Positions 11,880 through 22,786 of a DNA stretch of 64,000 nucleotides are shown here, piece after piece. Location: NCBI GenBank assembly GCA_025738555.1, contig JAOVFP010000005.1:620001-684000 (forward strand). The letters run 5' to 3'. Below the pieces are notes generated by a model, which saw only the letters and a program-made list of their open reading frames with translations, was not told the origin of the DNA and searched no databases. This DNA comes from Cyathus striatus (taxonomy: Eukaryota; Basidiomycota; Agaricomycetes; Agaricales; Nidulariaceae). Position 1 is the stretch's first letter; the number at the start of each line of letters is the position of its first letter. A program made the position numbers and the translations under genes.

Positions 11880-12140
11880 CTTCGACCCTTCAACTTCGTA
11901 GCTCTATCCTTCTCAACGACGTCTGCATCTACGCAGGACCCACAATGGCCTATTCCCGCCGTGATATGGAATGTCTTGTCAACTGCTTGGAATCATGCAC
12001 GAAGCACATGAGGGAGGAAGAATGATAAGAGGAAAGGGTGGTGTATGATGCTGGTGACGAGTGGGAGCCGGAGGTGTTGGGGAGGAAGGTGGAGGTTCAG
12101 CTGGAGGAGATTGATGGTGCACCGACTCCGAAGGCATAGA
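11880..12140 (+). pseudogene. Multicopy family, second tandem fragment
   Basis: The phase containing ILLNDVCIYAG, ECLVNCLESC and MREEE is interrupted by stops after MREEE. It sits 300 bp downstream of the similar fragment at 11281-11580, so a tandem duplication is likely. No function can be given. Confidence 0.3.
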
Positions 12141-12604
12141 GCACAGTGGTGGGCTGTTTTGAAGGGGATAAGAGGTTGGGCTGGGAGCTAGCGACGATAC
12201 CACGGTCCACCAAATGAAGAAGGCATGACCACTCTAACGATTACATCGATCCTCATCTCTCCCTCTGTCGTCGACCTCAGCGCCCCCATATATGCTCTCG
12301 ACCCCGCAAATATAGACGATGTCATAGACACTGGTGAGTTCAGGACCCACTTACGCCTCGCTACCGAACAAAGCAGTACCGAGCCGAGGCACCCCTACAA
12401 CATTGTCAAGATAATAACCACTTTACACACCGTCTCCCATACTGGCCCTTCTCTCCATCCACACCAGATTGCTGCGAGGCTCAAGCTCAGTCGCCCTAAC
12501 CTACCTATCCCACATCACCCGCACTTCCATCGTCTCCTATATGTTCCCTAAACAAAGACAATGTTTCAGTTATAGACATCGGCGAACTCAAAGCTTACTC
12601 CAAC

Positions 12605-12690
12605 TCTCCCTAGTGAACTTGAATGACTTGTTCAGAGGGTCGGACTGATAAGATAGCTTCTAGGTTTTGATCTCTTGAAGTATATTAGTA
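12605..12690 (+). repeat. tRNA-like SINE fragment
   Basis: GAACTTGAATGACTTGTTC matches the leader of unit 2, followed by GATAAGATAGC and a GGTTTTGATCTCTTGA remnant of the B-box end. The acceptor-like stem is lost. Confidence 0.4.
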
Positions 12691-13346
12691 CGTAGGAATC
12701 AATATTGTTGTTATTTTTATCGATGCTACGGGTGTGATGTGACTGGCGCCTCGGTCTTTGAGATGAGTGAGCAGATTAGAATCGACTTTGAGAATGCATG
12801 GTAATTTGTTGAATGGCTTACATATATCTCCAGTAGGCACTAATTATAGGCACTGTTGATCTAGGAACCTATGATATAGGTTTGTGACTCGAATTTCATA
12901 GAAGACTGATTGGTGTATCACTAATGATCACTAATAATAAATCAGTAAAATCATATCATGCGACAGGATGCGGTACTTCGTTCTGCTGAACGCTAAGAAT
13001 AATTAGCATTTAATTCTTACGGTGCCAGCCGCCATTTGTGCGCCTTGTTTCTTCGGTCCACTTCAAGGCTATATGAAGGGTTATTGACTAAAGACTAGGG
13101 ATCGACCTCAGAGTGGGTACTGTTTCTAGTTTCTAACACCTCTGGCAAAAATAGCACCATCACTTTACAGCACGCTGTGATCCTTGTGATGCATGCCATA
13201 CTAAAACTTCTTCCAACCCATTTGTTCTGGCTTCTTGCTCTTCCCTCTGCGCATCTGCCCCTCAGTTTCATATTCCTGTTCCCTCTTTTCTGACTTCCTC
13301 CACTCTCAGCTCTCTCTCTTGTTTTTCTTGTTCTTCTTTCCTTGCC
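12691..13346. other. Gap upstream of the RGS gene
   Basis: No gene recognised. Pyrimidine-rich tracts at about 13245-13345 (CTTCC, CTCTCTCTTG, TTCTTG) fit a fungal promoter and 5' leader for the gene starting at 13347. No clear TATA box was seen. Confidence 0.4.
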
Positions 13347-15931
13347 ATGTCTCCCTCTGCTTCTAAAGAGCCTCAAGTTCCATCACCCCATATGATGAAG
13401 ACGACAAAACGTGGGAGACCCTTTCTCAAGGTTCTTGATTAATTTTCATTCTTTCCTCCTTCTGAACCCTCTCGATCTCCCCTCCAGGACACTCTCGATC
13501 TCTTTGCCACCCTTATTGTCTCTCTCCCACTCGCCCCACACAAGCAGCTCTTTCGTACTTTTAACCACTCTTTTTCAGTGTATGTTCCCTAGGATTTCTT
13601 TCCTCTAATCCTTATTTATCTTGCATCCCTTAAAGTTTACCAGTTGATCCATGGGCCAGATCCCAGGGAACCTTCACGAGTGGTTGCCACTATGACTACT
13701 ACAACGTCCTCTATAACTCGTGAAATGGCTGGGGCGATGTGCCAGCACTTTATGGATGCTTGTTTAATCATTAGTGCCACCAATCATGTTTCTAATATCT
13801 TCAAAGATTCGGGTGTGTATCAACTCACGCCCAAGGGTCTTCATATTCTTGAACGCTTCATCAGCAAGAATGGAATCAACTATGAACATCTCCATCCCAT
13901 ATTTTCCTCCCAACCTATCTGCACAAAGCTCTTCCATCTTGAGCGATGCTCTGTTGACAATGAGATAATTGTCACACAGTCAGTCATTACTGCCATTTTT
14001 CACCGCTTTGTTGGGTATCAAGCCAACTACCAAGTACAGTCCGACAAGCCCCTTGACCCCTTTAACCAGTATAACGAATATTCAAAGGGTATTTATCTGT
14101 GCAATATTATAAATCATCCTCATCTCGCCAAAGCACAGCAATTTCATAAGCATTGCTTCTCTGCAATACCCACTCTTGAATGGCTGTGCAATTTTATTTC
14201 CATTATAGGTCAGGACGAGGCTGCAGAAATATGCGCTCAGTTTGTCTGTTTTGGTCTGATTTCTCTTGTTAGTGATAAGCACAAAAACAATGATGTTGCC
14301 ATCATCTTCACTGTTCGTGGACCTACTCCTGGAGGAAATTCCCCTATTCGTGTCAGTCAGCTTTTTATATCTATCTGTAGAATATTTTATAGATGCCATT
14401 TCCTTAGCAACAAGGAGAGTTCCTATGCAGTAGGAATGCTATCTACAGGATCACTGATGAAGGTCACCGTGTTGCTCACTGGGATGCCTCCGGGCCTGCA
14501 GGTGTTGCAGACACCCCAATTAATAGCCTGGTAGAAAACTCCACAGATAACAAGCAGTTATGTGCAGATGCTAAGCTCCATAGATGTATCTCCATGGCAG
14601 ATAAGCTTGATATGACCGACAAGGGTGAAGAGAAGAATTCAAAGCAGAGCAACACAGATCACTTATATTGTATTTTGGAGGACCCTGATTTGCTTTCACT
14701 GTTCCGTGAATTCCTGCAGAGCCACTTTTGTGAAGAGAATCTTGATTTCTGGATTGATATTCAAAACTTAATGAAGAAATTTGATGTTACTTCAAACATT
14801 ATGGCAGTAACCCCAATGAGACAAGGGAATAGGAATATCTTAGATCAAGTGACCATGGAGAACTCCCATGAGTCGCTGATCAATGCTGTGTTTGTCATTT
14901 ACAATACCTATCTGGCACGGTCCAGTCAATTTGAACTCAACATCGATCACAGACTTCGGAATGAACTTTTTCAGTACCTTGAAGATGCTAACATATATGT
15001 CACCAGTGAAGCCTTCCAAGGACCGGTAGAACCTGAGCAGGCAAATTTGTTCAATGCCAACCAGTTATAAACAATGATTCGCTTTTATGAGCAGATTCAA
15101 ATGCATGTCTTCCGAATTATGACAGCTGATTCAGTAGCAAAGGTATATTTACCACCATGTCTATATTGTTTCTTTGGGTATTGATAATATGTTTTTTAGT
15201 TTATTAAAACCCAACTGAGAAATACAGATTACTTACGTTACATTTTGAAGGACCCTGATTTGTGTTCTCTGTTCTGTGTGTTCTTGTGGGGCCACTGTTG
15301 CGAAGAGAATCTTGATTTCTGGATCGATGTTCAAGACTTGAAGAAGAAGTTTCGTGCCACTTTAAGTGTTATGGCGGTAACACTGGAGAGGCAAGAAAAT
15401 AGCCATACCTCAGTTCGAGCTACCATGGAGAACCATTGGCACGAGTTGCTGATCAGCACTGTGTTTGTCATTTACAATACCTACCTTGCACCATCCAGTC
15501 AGCTTGAGCTTAAAATTGATAAAGGACTTTGGAATGAACTATATAAGTACTTTATGGACACTTTCACCAACATCACTAGTAGAACCTTCCAAAGAGGGGT
15601 GGAACTTGAGCATGTATATGCACTTGACCGGCGCACCCAGGTACAAACAATGATTCGCTTTTATGATGGCATACAGATGCATATCTTCCAACATATGGCA
15701 GTTAATTCAGTACCCAATGTATATTTTCCATTATTTTTATCTTGTCATTTCTTTAGGTATTGACGATATGTTGTCTAGTTCATTAAAACTCCCAAGCTCC
15801 TTGCCAAGCATAAGCGGTTAGAAGATTTCGATCGTTCTGAAGCAGATTGGCATACATCACCCCCAGGACTTAGTGAATCTAATGAAGTCAGGGGGCCCTA
15901 TTTTACAGTATACCAGCAGATAATTAAATGA
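13347..15931 (+). pseudogene. FlbA/Sst2-type RGS protein with duplicated RGS domain and an in-frame stop
   Basis: Six exons keep phase: 13347-13430, 13488-13577, 13644-14351, 14408-15142, 15200-15718, 15779-15931. The N-terminus (MMKTTKRGRPFLKDTLDLFA) and following region (MAGAMCQHFMDA, VYQLTPKGLHILERFISKNG, EIIVTQSVITAIF) match the DEP-containing half of fungal RGS proteins that speed GTP hydrolysis on G-alpha subunits. A first RGS domain lies at about residues 379-510 (LEDPDLLSLFREFL, CEENLDFWIDIQ, FVIYNTYLA). Exon 5 repeats the whole domain (LKDPDLCSLF, CEENLDFWIDVQDLKKKF, FVIYNTYLAPSSQLEL). A TAA at 15068-15070 replaces a Gln codon at the end of RGS1, so normal translation stops at residue 514 of 762. 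The product may be a shortened one-RGS protein, or the gene is dying. Confidence 0.85.
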
Positions 15932-16169
15932 GAGTAAGTGTAACAGGCACTCCAAAGTCCAGACTCGACATTCATGATCAATATCTTGCTATTGGTTGCA
16001 CTTATCTTTTCTTCTGCATGGCTATGCCCATTTTTATGCATCGTTGTCTTATAGTGGGAAGAGTAGAATGTGTGAATGTCTTTCCAATTTTTTTGTATGA
16101 ATTGATAACTTTGCTAGAGCCCAGATTCTAAGCATTGAGCTTTCTAGTTGACCGTCGACTTTGAGGTGG

Positions 16170-17720
16170 TTTGAAGTCGAATCAATCGTAAGTACAATCA
16201 CGTGATCCTGGTACAACAGCCAAACGTTGAACAACGGAATCTGGATTTCTGCTGGCAAGTTCACTGTCAAGCCTGATGTCAACGACGACGACGCCCCTCC
16301 TTGTCATTCCACCATCTACAACATATCATTTTGAAGATTCGCTATAATTGATAAAAGGTCTCGCTTCCTTCCTATCATCAACGAACATAAGAACCGTCTG
16401 CCCACTCGAATCCCCCACTCTCCCAGCGTTCTTCATCAATGCAACCACGACTCACCGTACCAAATGTAATGCTGCTTCACGACCTCAGAACGAGAACACC
16501 TAAGTTCGATTCTGTCCTCCCCTGCATCCATGTACGTCATGCCCTTTCGTCCCAGCGCCTTATACACCTAATCGATCGCTTAGCTGATAGACCTCCTCTG
16601 CTACCCTCGAGCGTGACATCAAAGCTTCTCCCCACGAATCCTCTCGCCAACAGTATCCTCCATGAATGCTCTATAGTGTAGCTGGAACATACAGTCGATA
16701 AATTTAGATGTCGAGCTCGCTAGCCCTATAGGCATCCTATGCAGTCGCAGCCCAAGTCCCGTAGGAAGGGGAGCAACGTCGTATCCTCCTCATCTTCTTC
16801 CAAGTACAATCATGCTATCCGTCGTCCCTCCCCCCAAAATACTACTGTCTCCGCATCTTATCTCACATCCATCTCCCATGCGTAATGGGAGTCACACATC
16901 GAGTATCTGCGGGCGGGAAGAGGGGGCGATACTGGTGGCAGGTGAAAGTGAGGAATTGGGGAGGAAGTTGGAGGCGAAGTTTCTGAGAAGGCTTTGATGT
17001 ACTGGATCAACAGCCGACTGCTAGGGCTTCCAGTGTAGATCTACAAAATGACAAAGAACCACTCATTCACGTCCCGTAGGAAGCAACATAGTGTGCCTGT
17101 CCCCACACGTCGCACTCTACCTCCGCTTCCCCCAAACATCACACCTCCCTCTCGCAAGGCTCTCCCTAACATCCTTTCTTCTCCACCTCCCTCATAACAA
17201 CGCCCACCTTAAATGACTCTCCTTCGTATCGTATTCCACAAACTGTCCTGAACCCCTCTACTTCATAGCCCTATCCCTCTCATTAACGTCTGCGTCTACG
17301 CTGGGCTCAATCGAATTCTCGCCATGACTCAGATTACCTTGTCACTCCGGTGCGGCCCACGTGAAGACACGTATATCGATGGTTCCTTTGACCATCTCTA
17401 TAACGATTACTTCTATCCTCGTATCTTCTGTGCTTATCGCCCTTGGCGCTCCCGTCTACGGACTCGATTGTGTAAATGTAGACGATGCCATAGACATTAG
17501 CGAGCTCAGGAACCTGTTTAGAGGTAAATCTAATGTTGAGTTGCAAATGCGGATGACGAGAAGCACAAGGGGGTGTTGTGATCAATATTATAATATGTGC
17601 AATGGTTCGGGGAGTAGCAGAATTAGGTACATAGGATGTCGCAGAATTATATACCCTACCAATTCCACGTATACAGATGTTTTTGAATTGCGCATAATCT
17701 ATCCTGTATCATACATATAA
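16170..17720 (+). repeat. Duplicated block, copy B (partner 10795-12560)
   Basis: Same order of conserved blocks as copy A. Here an ATG at 16439 opens an 80-codon frame (MQPRLTVPN, then FDSVLPCIHVRHALSSQR); in copy A the VLPCIHVRRALSSQR part lies in a shifted frame. Near the end, 17361-17585 reads ITSILVSSVLIALGAPVYGL. The protein is not recognised, and the remaining open frames are short and broken. Confidence 0.55.
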
Positions 17721-17821
17721 GCCATGCCGCACTCATTCATAGCACATAACTTATGAAAAAGGAAAAAAATATCGATTAGTAAACATAGATATATACACTA
17801 CTTACACAACAGCAGGACCCA

Positions 17822-18240
17822 CTACACCAGCCGTGCACCAGCCTCCGCACGAGTCTCCTCCCCAGTCCCCTCCGCACCAACAGCCTGGATAACAGGCACG
17901 CCAATATTCTCACTCTCACTCCCCCACCTAACCTCAAACCCCGCGACCCAACCATCAAAATCCTCACCCTCTCCAACGCACTCTCCAACTACAGCATTAT
18001 AAGGGCGCCTTTTCATCTTCTCTCATTAAGGTGGTGGCAAGTACGGCACAGATATCGGATCGTTTCCGATGGACATACATATACAGGGGTCATAGTACTA
18101 TGTAAGGACGAGGATCTCTCCCATAGCGTGATTTTTCCATATCTTGTAGAGGTAAGGCACTTGCGCGGACTGGAGAGAGAGCTTGAGGTGGTACTTTTTG
18201 ATAGTTGCCGAAGATGGCGGACTGACACCTTCGACTGTAT
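17822..18240 (-). pseudogene. Decayed copy of an unknown gene also at 35.2 kb
   Basis: On the minus strand, LKLSLQSAQVPYLYKIWKNH, then GEILVLT, a stop, and YYDPCICMSIGND align with the 35.2-kb copy (KNHTIKYVLLTSCYVLYG, then IENDSTF). Downstream a 64-codon frame ends in ETRAEAGARLV. The interrupting stop and lack of a start point to a pseudogene. Function unknown. Confidence 0.35.
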
Positions 18241-18399
18241 TCAACGCAGTACACACCGTGCAAGCGATCAAAACCCATACAACAATCTGACCAATCCGAC
18301 CGGCTGAACACGTACGCGCACCTGGGCATGTTGAGGATCGTCAGGGTGGGGGGAAAGGGACAAGTGGGAGAGAAAGTGTATACGCCGAGAGGAATGCGT

Positions 18400-19250
18400 A
18401 CGGCACATCAGCTTGGTACAGGTGTGGGCGCGTGGTGCTACAGAGAGACGCACGAATACGCGACACTGCCCTCACCTGCTGGATTGATCACGTCGAAGGT
18501 GGCGGGAAGGAAACCTGGAGGGATGTGGTTGTCGTAATGGTGGTAGGTGAATAAACGATCAACTCAATTTGAGCGTGCAGCCCCTCAGAATCATGTGGTT
18601 GCAGATGGTTGCCCCGCCCACAAGCGAGCCTACAAATTTGATGAGTGGGTAGTGAAAGTCATACTAGGTGGAGATGCGCTCACCATTTGGACGAACGAAC
18701 TAACTTTTCATTCTTTTAGTTCGTCCACCTTTCGATGTCACATTACTACTTCGTCATCTTGAATGTCTGCACCCCGAGGGGCTAAGAAGTTCACTGGGGC
18801 TGGGGATCCTGCGCACTAGCCCTACTCCAACCTCCCCTCCAACCCCTTCCCAATCGCTACCAATGTCGCCTGCCATCGCGCTATCCTTCGTCTCCATGCG
18901 AATACTCGACAGGCAGCTCCTAGCAGACAATAAGGCGATCTGCGTCACTGCAGGTATGCGCAACAGCGGACAATGCGAGACGTAGATGTTGTTCAGGAGG
19001 ATAAGGGATGTGAAGCAGCGGGGATCGAGGAGAAGTGGCTCGAGTATGACACGAACGAGAGCAGGTTTGAGTTGTGGGCAGCTGTTGTCGGGGAGATGGT
19101 TGACGGAGATGAGGAAGTGTGGGTGGAGGATGGTAGTGCGTCTGTGTTGCAGAGGGGCGAGGAGCGACGATGGAGTGCGCTACCACTTGCTGGTTTGAGG
19201 AGCAGTGTGGATAGTATAGTACGACACGCGAGGACATGAACTGCGAACGC
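18400..19250. repeat. Duplicated block shared with 44.96-45.62 kb
   Basis: Shared blocks include TCAATTTGAGYGTGCAGC, AAATTTGATGAGTG, GATAAGGGATGTG and TTGCAGAGGGG followed by GAGCGAYGRTGG, in the same order and orientation in both places. The block contains the minus-strand family fragment described separately. Confidence 0.6.
18754..19060 (-). pseudogene. Multicopy family, minus-strand copy
   Basis: Reads SLILLNNIYVSH, then VTQIALLSARSC, and a tail with DIGSDWEGVGGEV. This parallels the 45.3-kb copy (SLILLNDIFI, then LIACWVMRSY, DTDGEWEGEVF). No start codon or complete upstream part was found. Confidence 0.35.
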
Positions 19251-19534
19251 ATAGACAGCCTAGGGTTAGCAAACCCAACATCCAGGTTCATGTTGACAGA
19301 AGCAGAACCTCCACCTCTTCATCTGTTATGGAAGCGAGGACGGCAACGACTGAGTCGAGGAAAAAAGGGAACAATGTTCTCTAGCTACGCTGTGGAGCAT
19401 GTGTGGAGGGTGCGGAGTGGTGTTTTGAGCGGTTCGCGAGAGCATTGGCCGGGAGAAGGTCTCGATATCACATTCAAGTTCGAAGATGGCAGAGGAGGTC
19501 GAGTGAATGTGATACCTGCAGGGCGAGGTTGCCA

Positions 19535-19603
19535 GCTAGACCGGAAGCCGGGTTCATATCACGTAAACGAAGTCTCACGATACCGACCGGCTTCCGGTCT
19601 AGC
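19535..19603. repeat. Perfect 17-bp inverted repeat
   Basis: GCTAGACCGGAAGCCGG (19535-19551) and its exact reverse complement (19587-19603) flank 35 nt. It could be a cruciform or a binding site; no gene uses it in an obvious way. Confidence 0.75.
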
Positions 19604-19652
19604 ACACGACTTGGGAGAATGCCAACAGAATGCGGGAAATTGCACTTGAAAA

Positions 19653-20078
19653 AATTATAGGATAGCGGTGAAACACATTGGTACCATGGTAGTGTTTATT
19701 TCCACTTCCACCGCTGGGAGTTCGATTCTCTCATAATGCCATAAGTAATTCACCGTCATTACAGGTAACTTGTTTTTGAAGGTTTCATCATTGGGATTTC
19801 AAAATTTAATACTTAATGATATTAACAGGTTTTGAGTTAGGTTCTTGTAATAGGAATTCAATTATCTCATAATGCATGCAAGCTCCAGGTATTTTGGATT
19901 TTGTTAGCTTGTTGCTAGCAGAAGATTTTCCTGAACACGGTAATTCTTTGCCTTAGGATCCAGCTGGAACAACTTAGGAGGAAAATTTTAATTCAGTTGA
20001 CAGAATTACATCGGAGCAGTTAATTGGGGTACCAATAGTATTGCTTCTTGTTCTGAGAGCTCTATCCCCCTATAATGC
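19653..20078 (+). repeat. Tandem tRNA-like SINE units 3-5
   Basis: Three units end in similar B-box tails: TTCGATTCTCTCATAATGC at 19739, TTCAATTATCTCATAATGC at 19876, and CTATCCCCCTATAATGC at 20078. The first starts ATTATAGGATAGCGGTG. The last has the GGATCCAGCTGGAAC leader also seen at 34.77 kb. The tandem arrangement suggests a composite SINE or repeated insertion next to one another. Confidence 0.5.
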
Positions 20079-20137
20079 ATGAGTGGCCGTCAATAATACG
20101 CTTTGAAGAGGTGTTAAAACACTGACTGTGCTTCAAA

Positions 20138-20857
20138 ACATTATAAGATACAGGGTTTGATCGCTCAGTTGTACAGCCCCTCTCATCTGTACACTTGACC
20201 AAATCTCGATGTACACGCAACCTACACAAAAAAAACTTGCTCTATGTTATATATTATGATGTAAATGTATACTATAGAAATTTTTATGTGATCACAAGCA
20301 CTCCATGCATAATAATTCTCAAAATACACCTAATTTTCACAGCATCATAAAATCTTGTGTGACATAAAACTCCACTTTTATAGGGATAATTGCACAAATA
20401 ATACTGTAACTACTATTATATTATGTCTATCCACCATTTTAGGCTTAAACTGGCCCAAAGAAACCAAAAGTTGAGCGGTGTAGAAACTTGTGGACCTCAT
20501 TTTCAGAAAGGTAGCCTTTCGCAAGTTGATCCAGAGTTAGTCAGCGCCGAGTTTTATTGCCGTTTCCCACGCGTAATGCCGCTTAAGCGAAGGTGTACAA
20601 ATGAACGATGTAGCCATTTTTGACTTGATTTAAGAGAACGTGGTCTTTATTCTTTTCCTCACCACAAAATATCCCCAAAATTCAGAAAAGTGTAAAATTA
20701 ATGATACACCACCTACTGATATAAAGAAACAGTCAAGAGAATGCGTGAAACAAAAAAAAACCGGCTATTAAGTTTTGGTGTCCAACTGAGCGATCAAACC
20801 CTGTAGCTGTAAAGTAAATTCGAACTGGTAGTGGTGAACTCAATTCTCCCATAATGC
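20138..20857 (+). repeat. tRNA-like SINE unit 6, split by a MITE
   Basis: Left part CATTATAAGATA (ending at 20150) and right part GCTGTAAAG through CTCCCATAATGC (20857). Removing 20151-20803 and one TA copy restores CATTATAAGATAGCTGTAAA, which matches the family head GCATTATAGGATAGCGGT. Confidence 0.6.
20151..20803. mobile_element. 653-bp MITE with 21-bp perfect TIRs and TA target duplication
   Basis: The left end is CAGGGTTTGATCGCTCAGTTG (21 bp; the right end at 20783-20803 is its exact complement). TA occurs on both sides (20149-20150 and 20804-20805), as in Tc1/mariner-type insertions. No transposase is encoded: the longest internal frame is 66 codons without known motifs. It must be mobilised in trans, if it is still mobile. 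Confidence 0.82.
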
Positions 20858-20948
20858 TATAAACGGTCAAATTATCAAGGTAATATTTTCTTCAACACAT
20901 AGAGCTTCATATATTATATTTAACCATTGTAAAAGGTTGTGCATCAAG

Positions 20949-21021
20949 GCATTAGCGGGGAAGCAGTTAACTGGTGTGGTTTGTTGCTTCTTGCGATGGG
21001 AGTTCGATTCTCTCGGAATGC
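20949..21021 (+). repeat. tRNA-like SINE unit 7
   Basis: GCATTAG at 20949 and GGAATGC at 21021 pair over five bases; the GGGAGTTCGATTCTCTC T-arm-like segment is intact. GCAGTTAACTGGTGTG in the middle is shared with a fragment at about 8030. Confidence 0.5.
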
Positions 21022-21030
21022 ATGGAATAG

Positions 21031-21232
21031 TCCAGGCTCCTAAAACCAGCACGCTCGTATCTCGCTACAGCCTCCTTAGGTAAACAGAGTCAAATATTTG
21101 CTCAAGGCAAATTCCCACTACCTTTTAAGGTAGTTGGGTTATAGGGACCTTTCGACTTCCTAAAATAACAATTTTTGGATCGGCGTTCGGGATCTCACTT
21201 TCTCATAACCTGATTGGTTGGTGGTGCCTGGT
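21031..21232. repeat. Dispersed repeat with CCCACTACC hairpin, copy 1
   Basis: 21031-21110 is an inverted copy of 34650-34730 (CCAGGCTCCTAAAACC, CACGCTCGTATCTCGC, GTAAACAGAGTCAAATATT). 21111-21232 matches 29109-29231 (CCCACTACC, TTTTAAGGTAGTTGGG, GGGATCTCACTTTC, TGATTGG). The palindrome around TTTTAA links both parts. Probably a MITE family of unknown superfamily. Confidence 0.65.
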
Positions 21233-22786
21233 ACCCTTTCTGAATTCCTGTAACGCATATGACCGCACCTCTTCCATTCATTCTCATTGTTAGTCTTCCC
21301 AAAGTCTTCCTTATTTCTAAGCATCTATACAACATAAGTACATGAGCGACATCAAATGCAAATGCATGTCTTCTGTTCTATCAAGTTCAATGTGACTTAA
21401 ATGGAATGAGATAAACTCTTGCTGCATTGTGTATTAAGGTACCTTCCCTTTTCTCCTTCCTTGTTTTTTCTCTTCATACCCCTATCTTCTTTTCTTATTA
21501 TTCTCCTTCTTTTCATCTTCCCAATACTGACATTGCCTATTCTCGCTAGCAAAATCGCTCCCAATCCGCCTCTTACTCCTCCATACAAGTGCTGCAATAC
21601 CCACACCCAGCTGGCAGAAGACTGATACTATAATCATACTATACATATAAAACTGCGCCCATGCCTCACACTATGTACGCCTGCCACCTATAAAATAAAA
21701 ATGCAGTGGTTCACACCCAAGCTTTTTGCGTGACTGGAGAGAAAGTAGTAGGAAATCTGAAGGAGTGACGAGGGTGCCTGAGCAAGGGCTCGGAAAGAGG
21801 GAAGGGCACGTGTGGGAGCAGATAGGACTCGAACATGAGAGCTACTACTGAATTCAAAGGGAGAGCGTAAATGCGAGTGTTGGAGTTTGGGAGCGGACGA
21901 GGAGTGTCCGTCCATCAGGGACTGTATCTCCTCTTCCACTTTGTTTGTGTTCTCTTTGCGCGTCACCAGCACCACCATCAGTACTATCAACGACAACACG
22001 AATACTTGGCAGATCATACTCAATCACAATCTTCCTTCGAGGCCACCACCCCCATTTAAATACGACAGCTTTGATGGAGGGATGGGGAAGTGTTAGTGTG
22101 CTGTCATCTAGGTTTTTTCTAGTTCATTGTTGGCTACACCAAGTGAGTGACTAGGTGACGCGTGACTGTCGAATTGATTTAAATGGTACAGTATACTATG
22201 TTTAAAATCCCAAGTTTAAATATACATTCAGAGAGTACAGATAAACGAAAATTTGGATAATTCGTATAATTCACTTGGTTCTCGGGGACGTCGTGCAAGC
22301 TCTTAAAGACATTCCAGCTGAAGTCGAATATAGAGAGATGGAGGGGCTGAACCACATGTACGACATGTATCTTAAGTATGAGATGGAGGATATGTATCCC
22401 TTCGTACTGCGTTGTACTTCCAATTGAACTAAATATGCAACCTATCTTTGATAAATGAATCATCGATGCTCGATACGTGGCGAGATGTCTCAAAAGCGAT
22501 GTGATCGCACCGTGGGATTATTATGTAAGTCACGCTTCCGTACAAACTTGGTTCATTCGCTCAACTTCCAACTCTGCTCCAACCTCAGCGAGATTTCATT
22601 GATATATAATCTAATCTTTTTCTGATATATTACAACGCAATACTTCCAGAAACTGATGCATGATACATGTGCATAATACTTCAATCTTCAAGGGTGCAAA
22701 TTTGAGCTGACCTATTTTTATACAACCGATGTTAATCATTGGTATACATTACAAAAGCCCAGGAAGAGATGGTCCATCGCTAAGTC
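21233..22786. other. No gene recognised
   Basis: Overlapping short ORFs on both strands at 21.4-22.1 kb share the same pyrimidine-rich DNA and none shows a domain. 22.2-22.78 kb is the likely upstream region of the DUF6533 gene. Confidence 0.35.

Larger units (their letters stand above)
10795..12560 (+). repeat. Duplicated block, copy A (partner 16170-17720)
   Basis: Long stretches align with 16170-17720: the ATGTCAACGACGACGAC segment, the CTTCCTTCCCATCATCAACG leader, the ATGCAACCACGACTTACC start, and the final segment at 12225-12360 against 17393-17515. A TATAAA at 10922-10927 lies about 70 nt before the ATG at 10998. Small indels break the frames, so both copies look decayed. A shorter third copy is at about 44.4-44.7 kb. 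Confidence 0.7.

Noticed and set aside
21805..21850. Possible antisense tRNA T-arm (GGACTCGAACATGAGAGC)
   Set aside because: No acceptor pairing or anticodon arm could be built.
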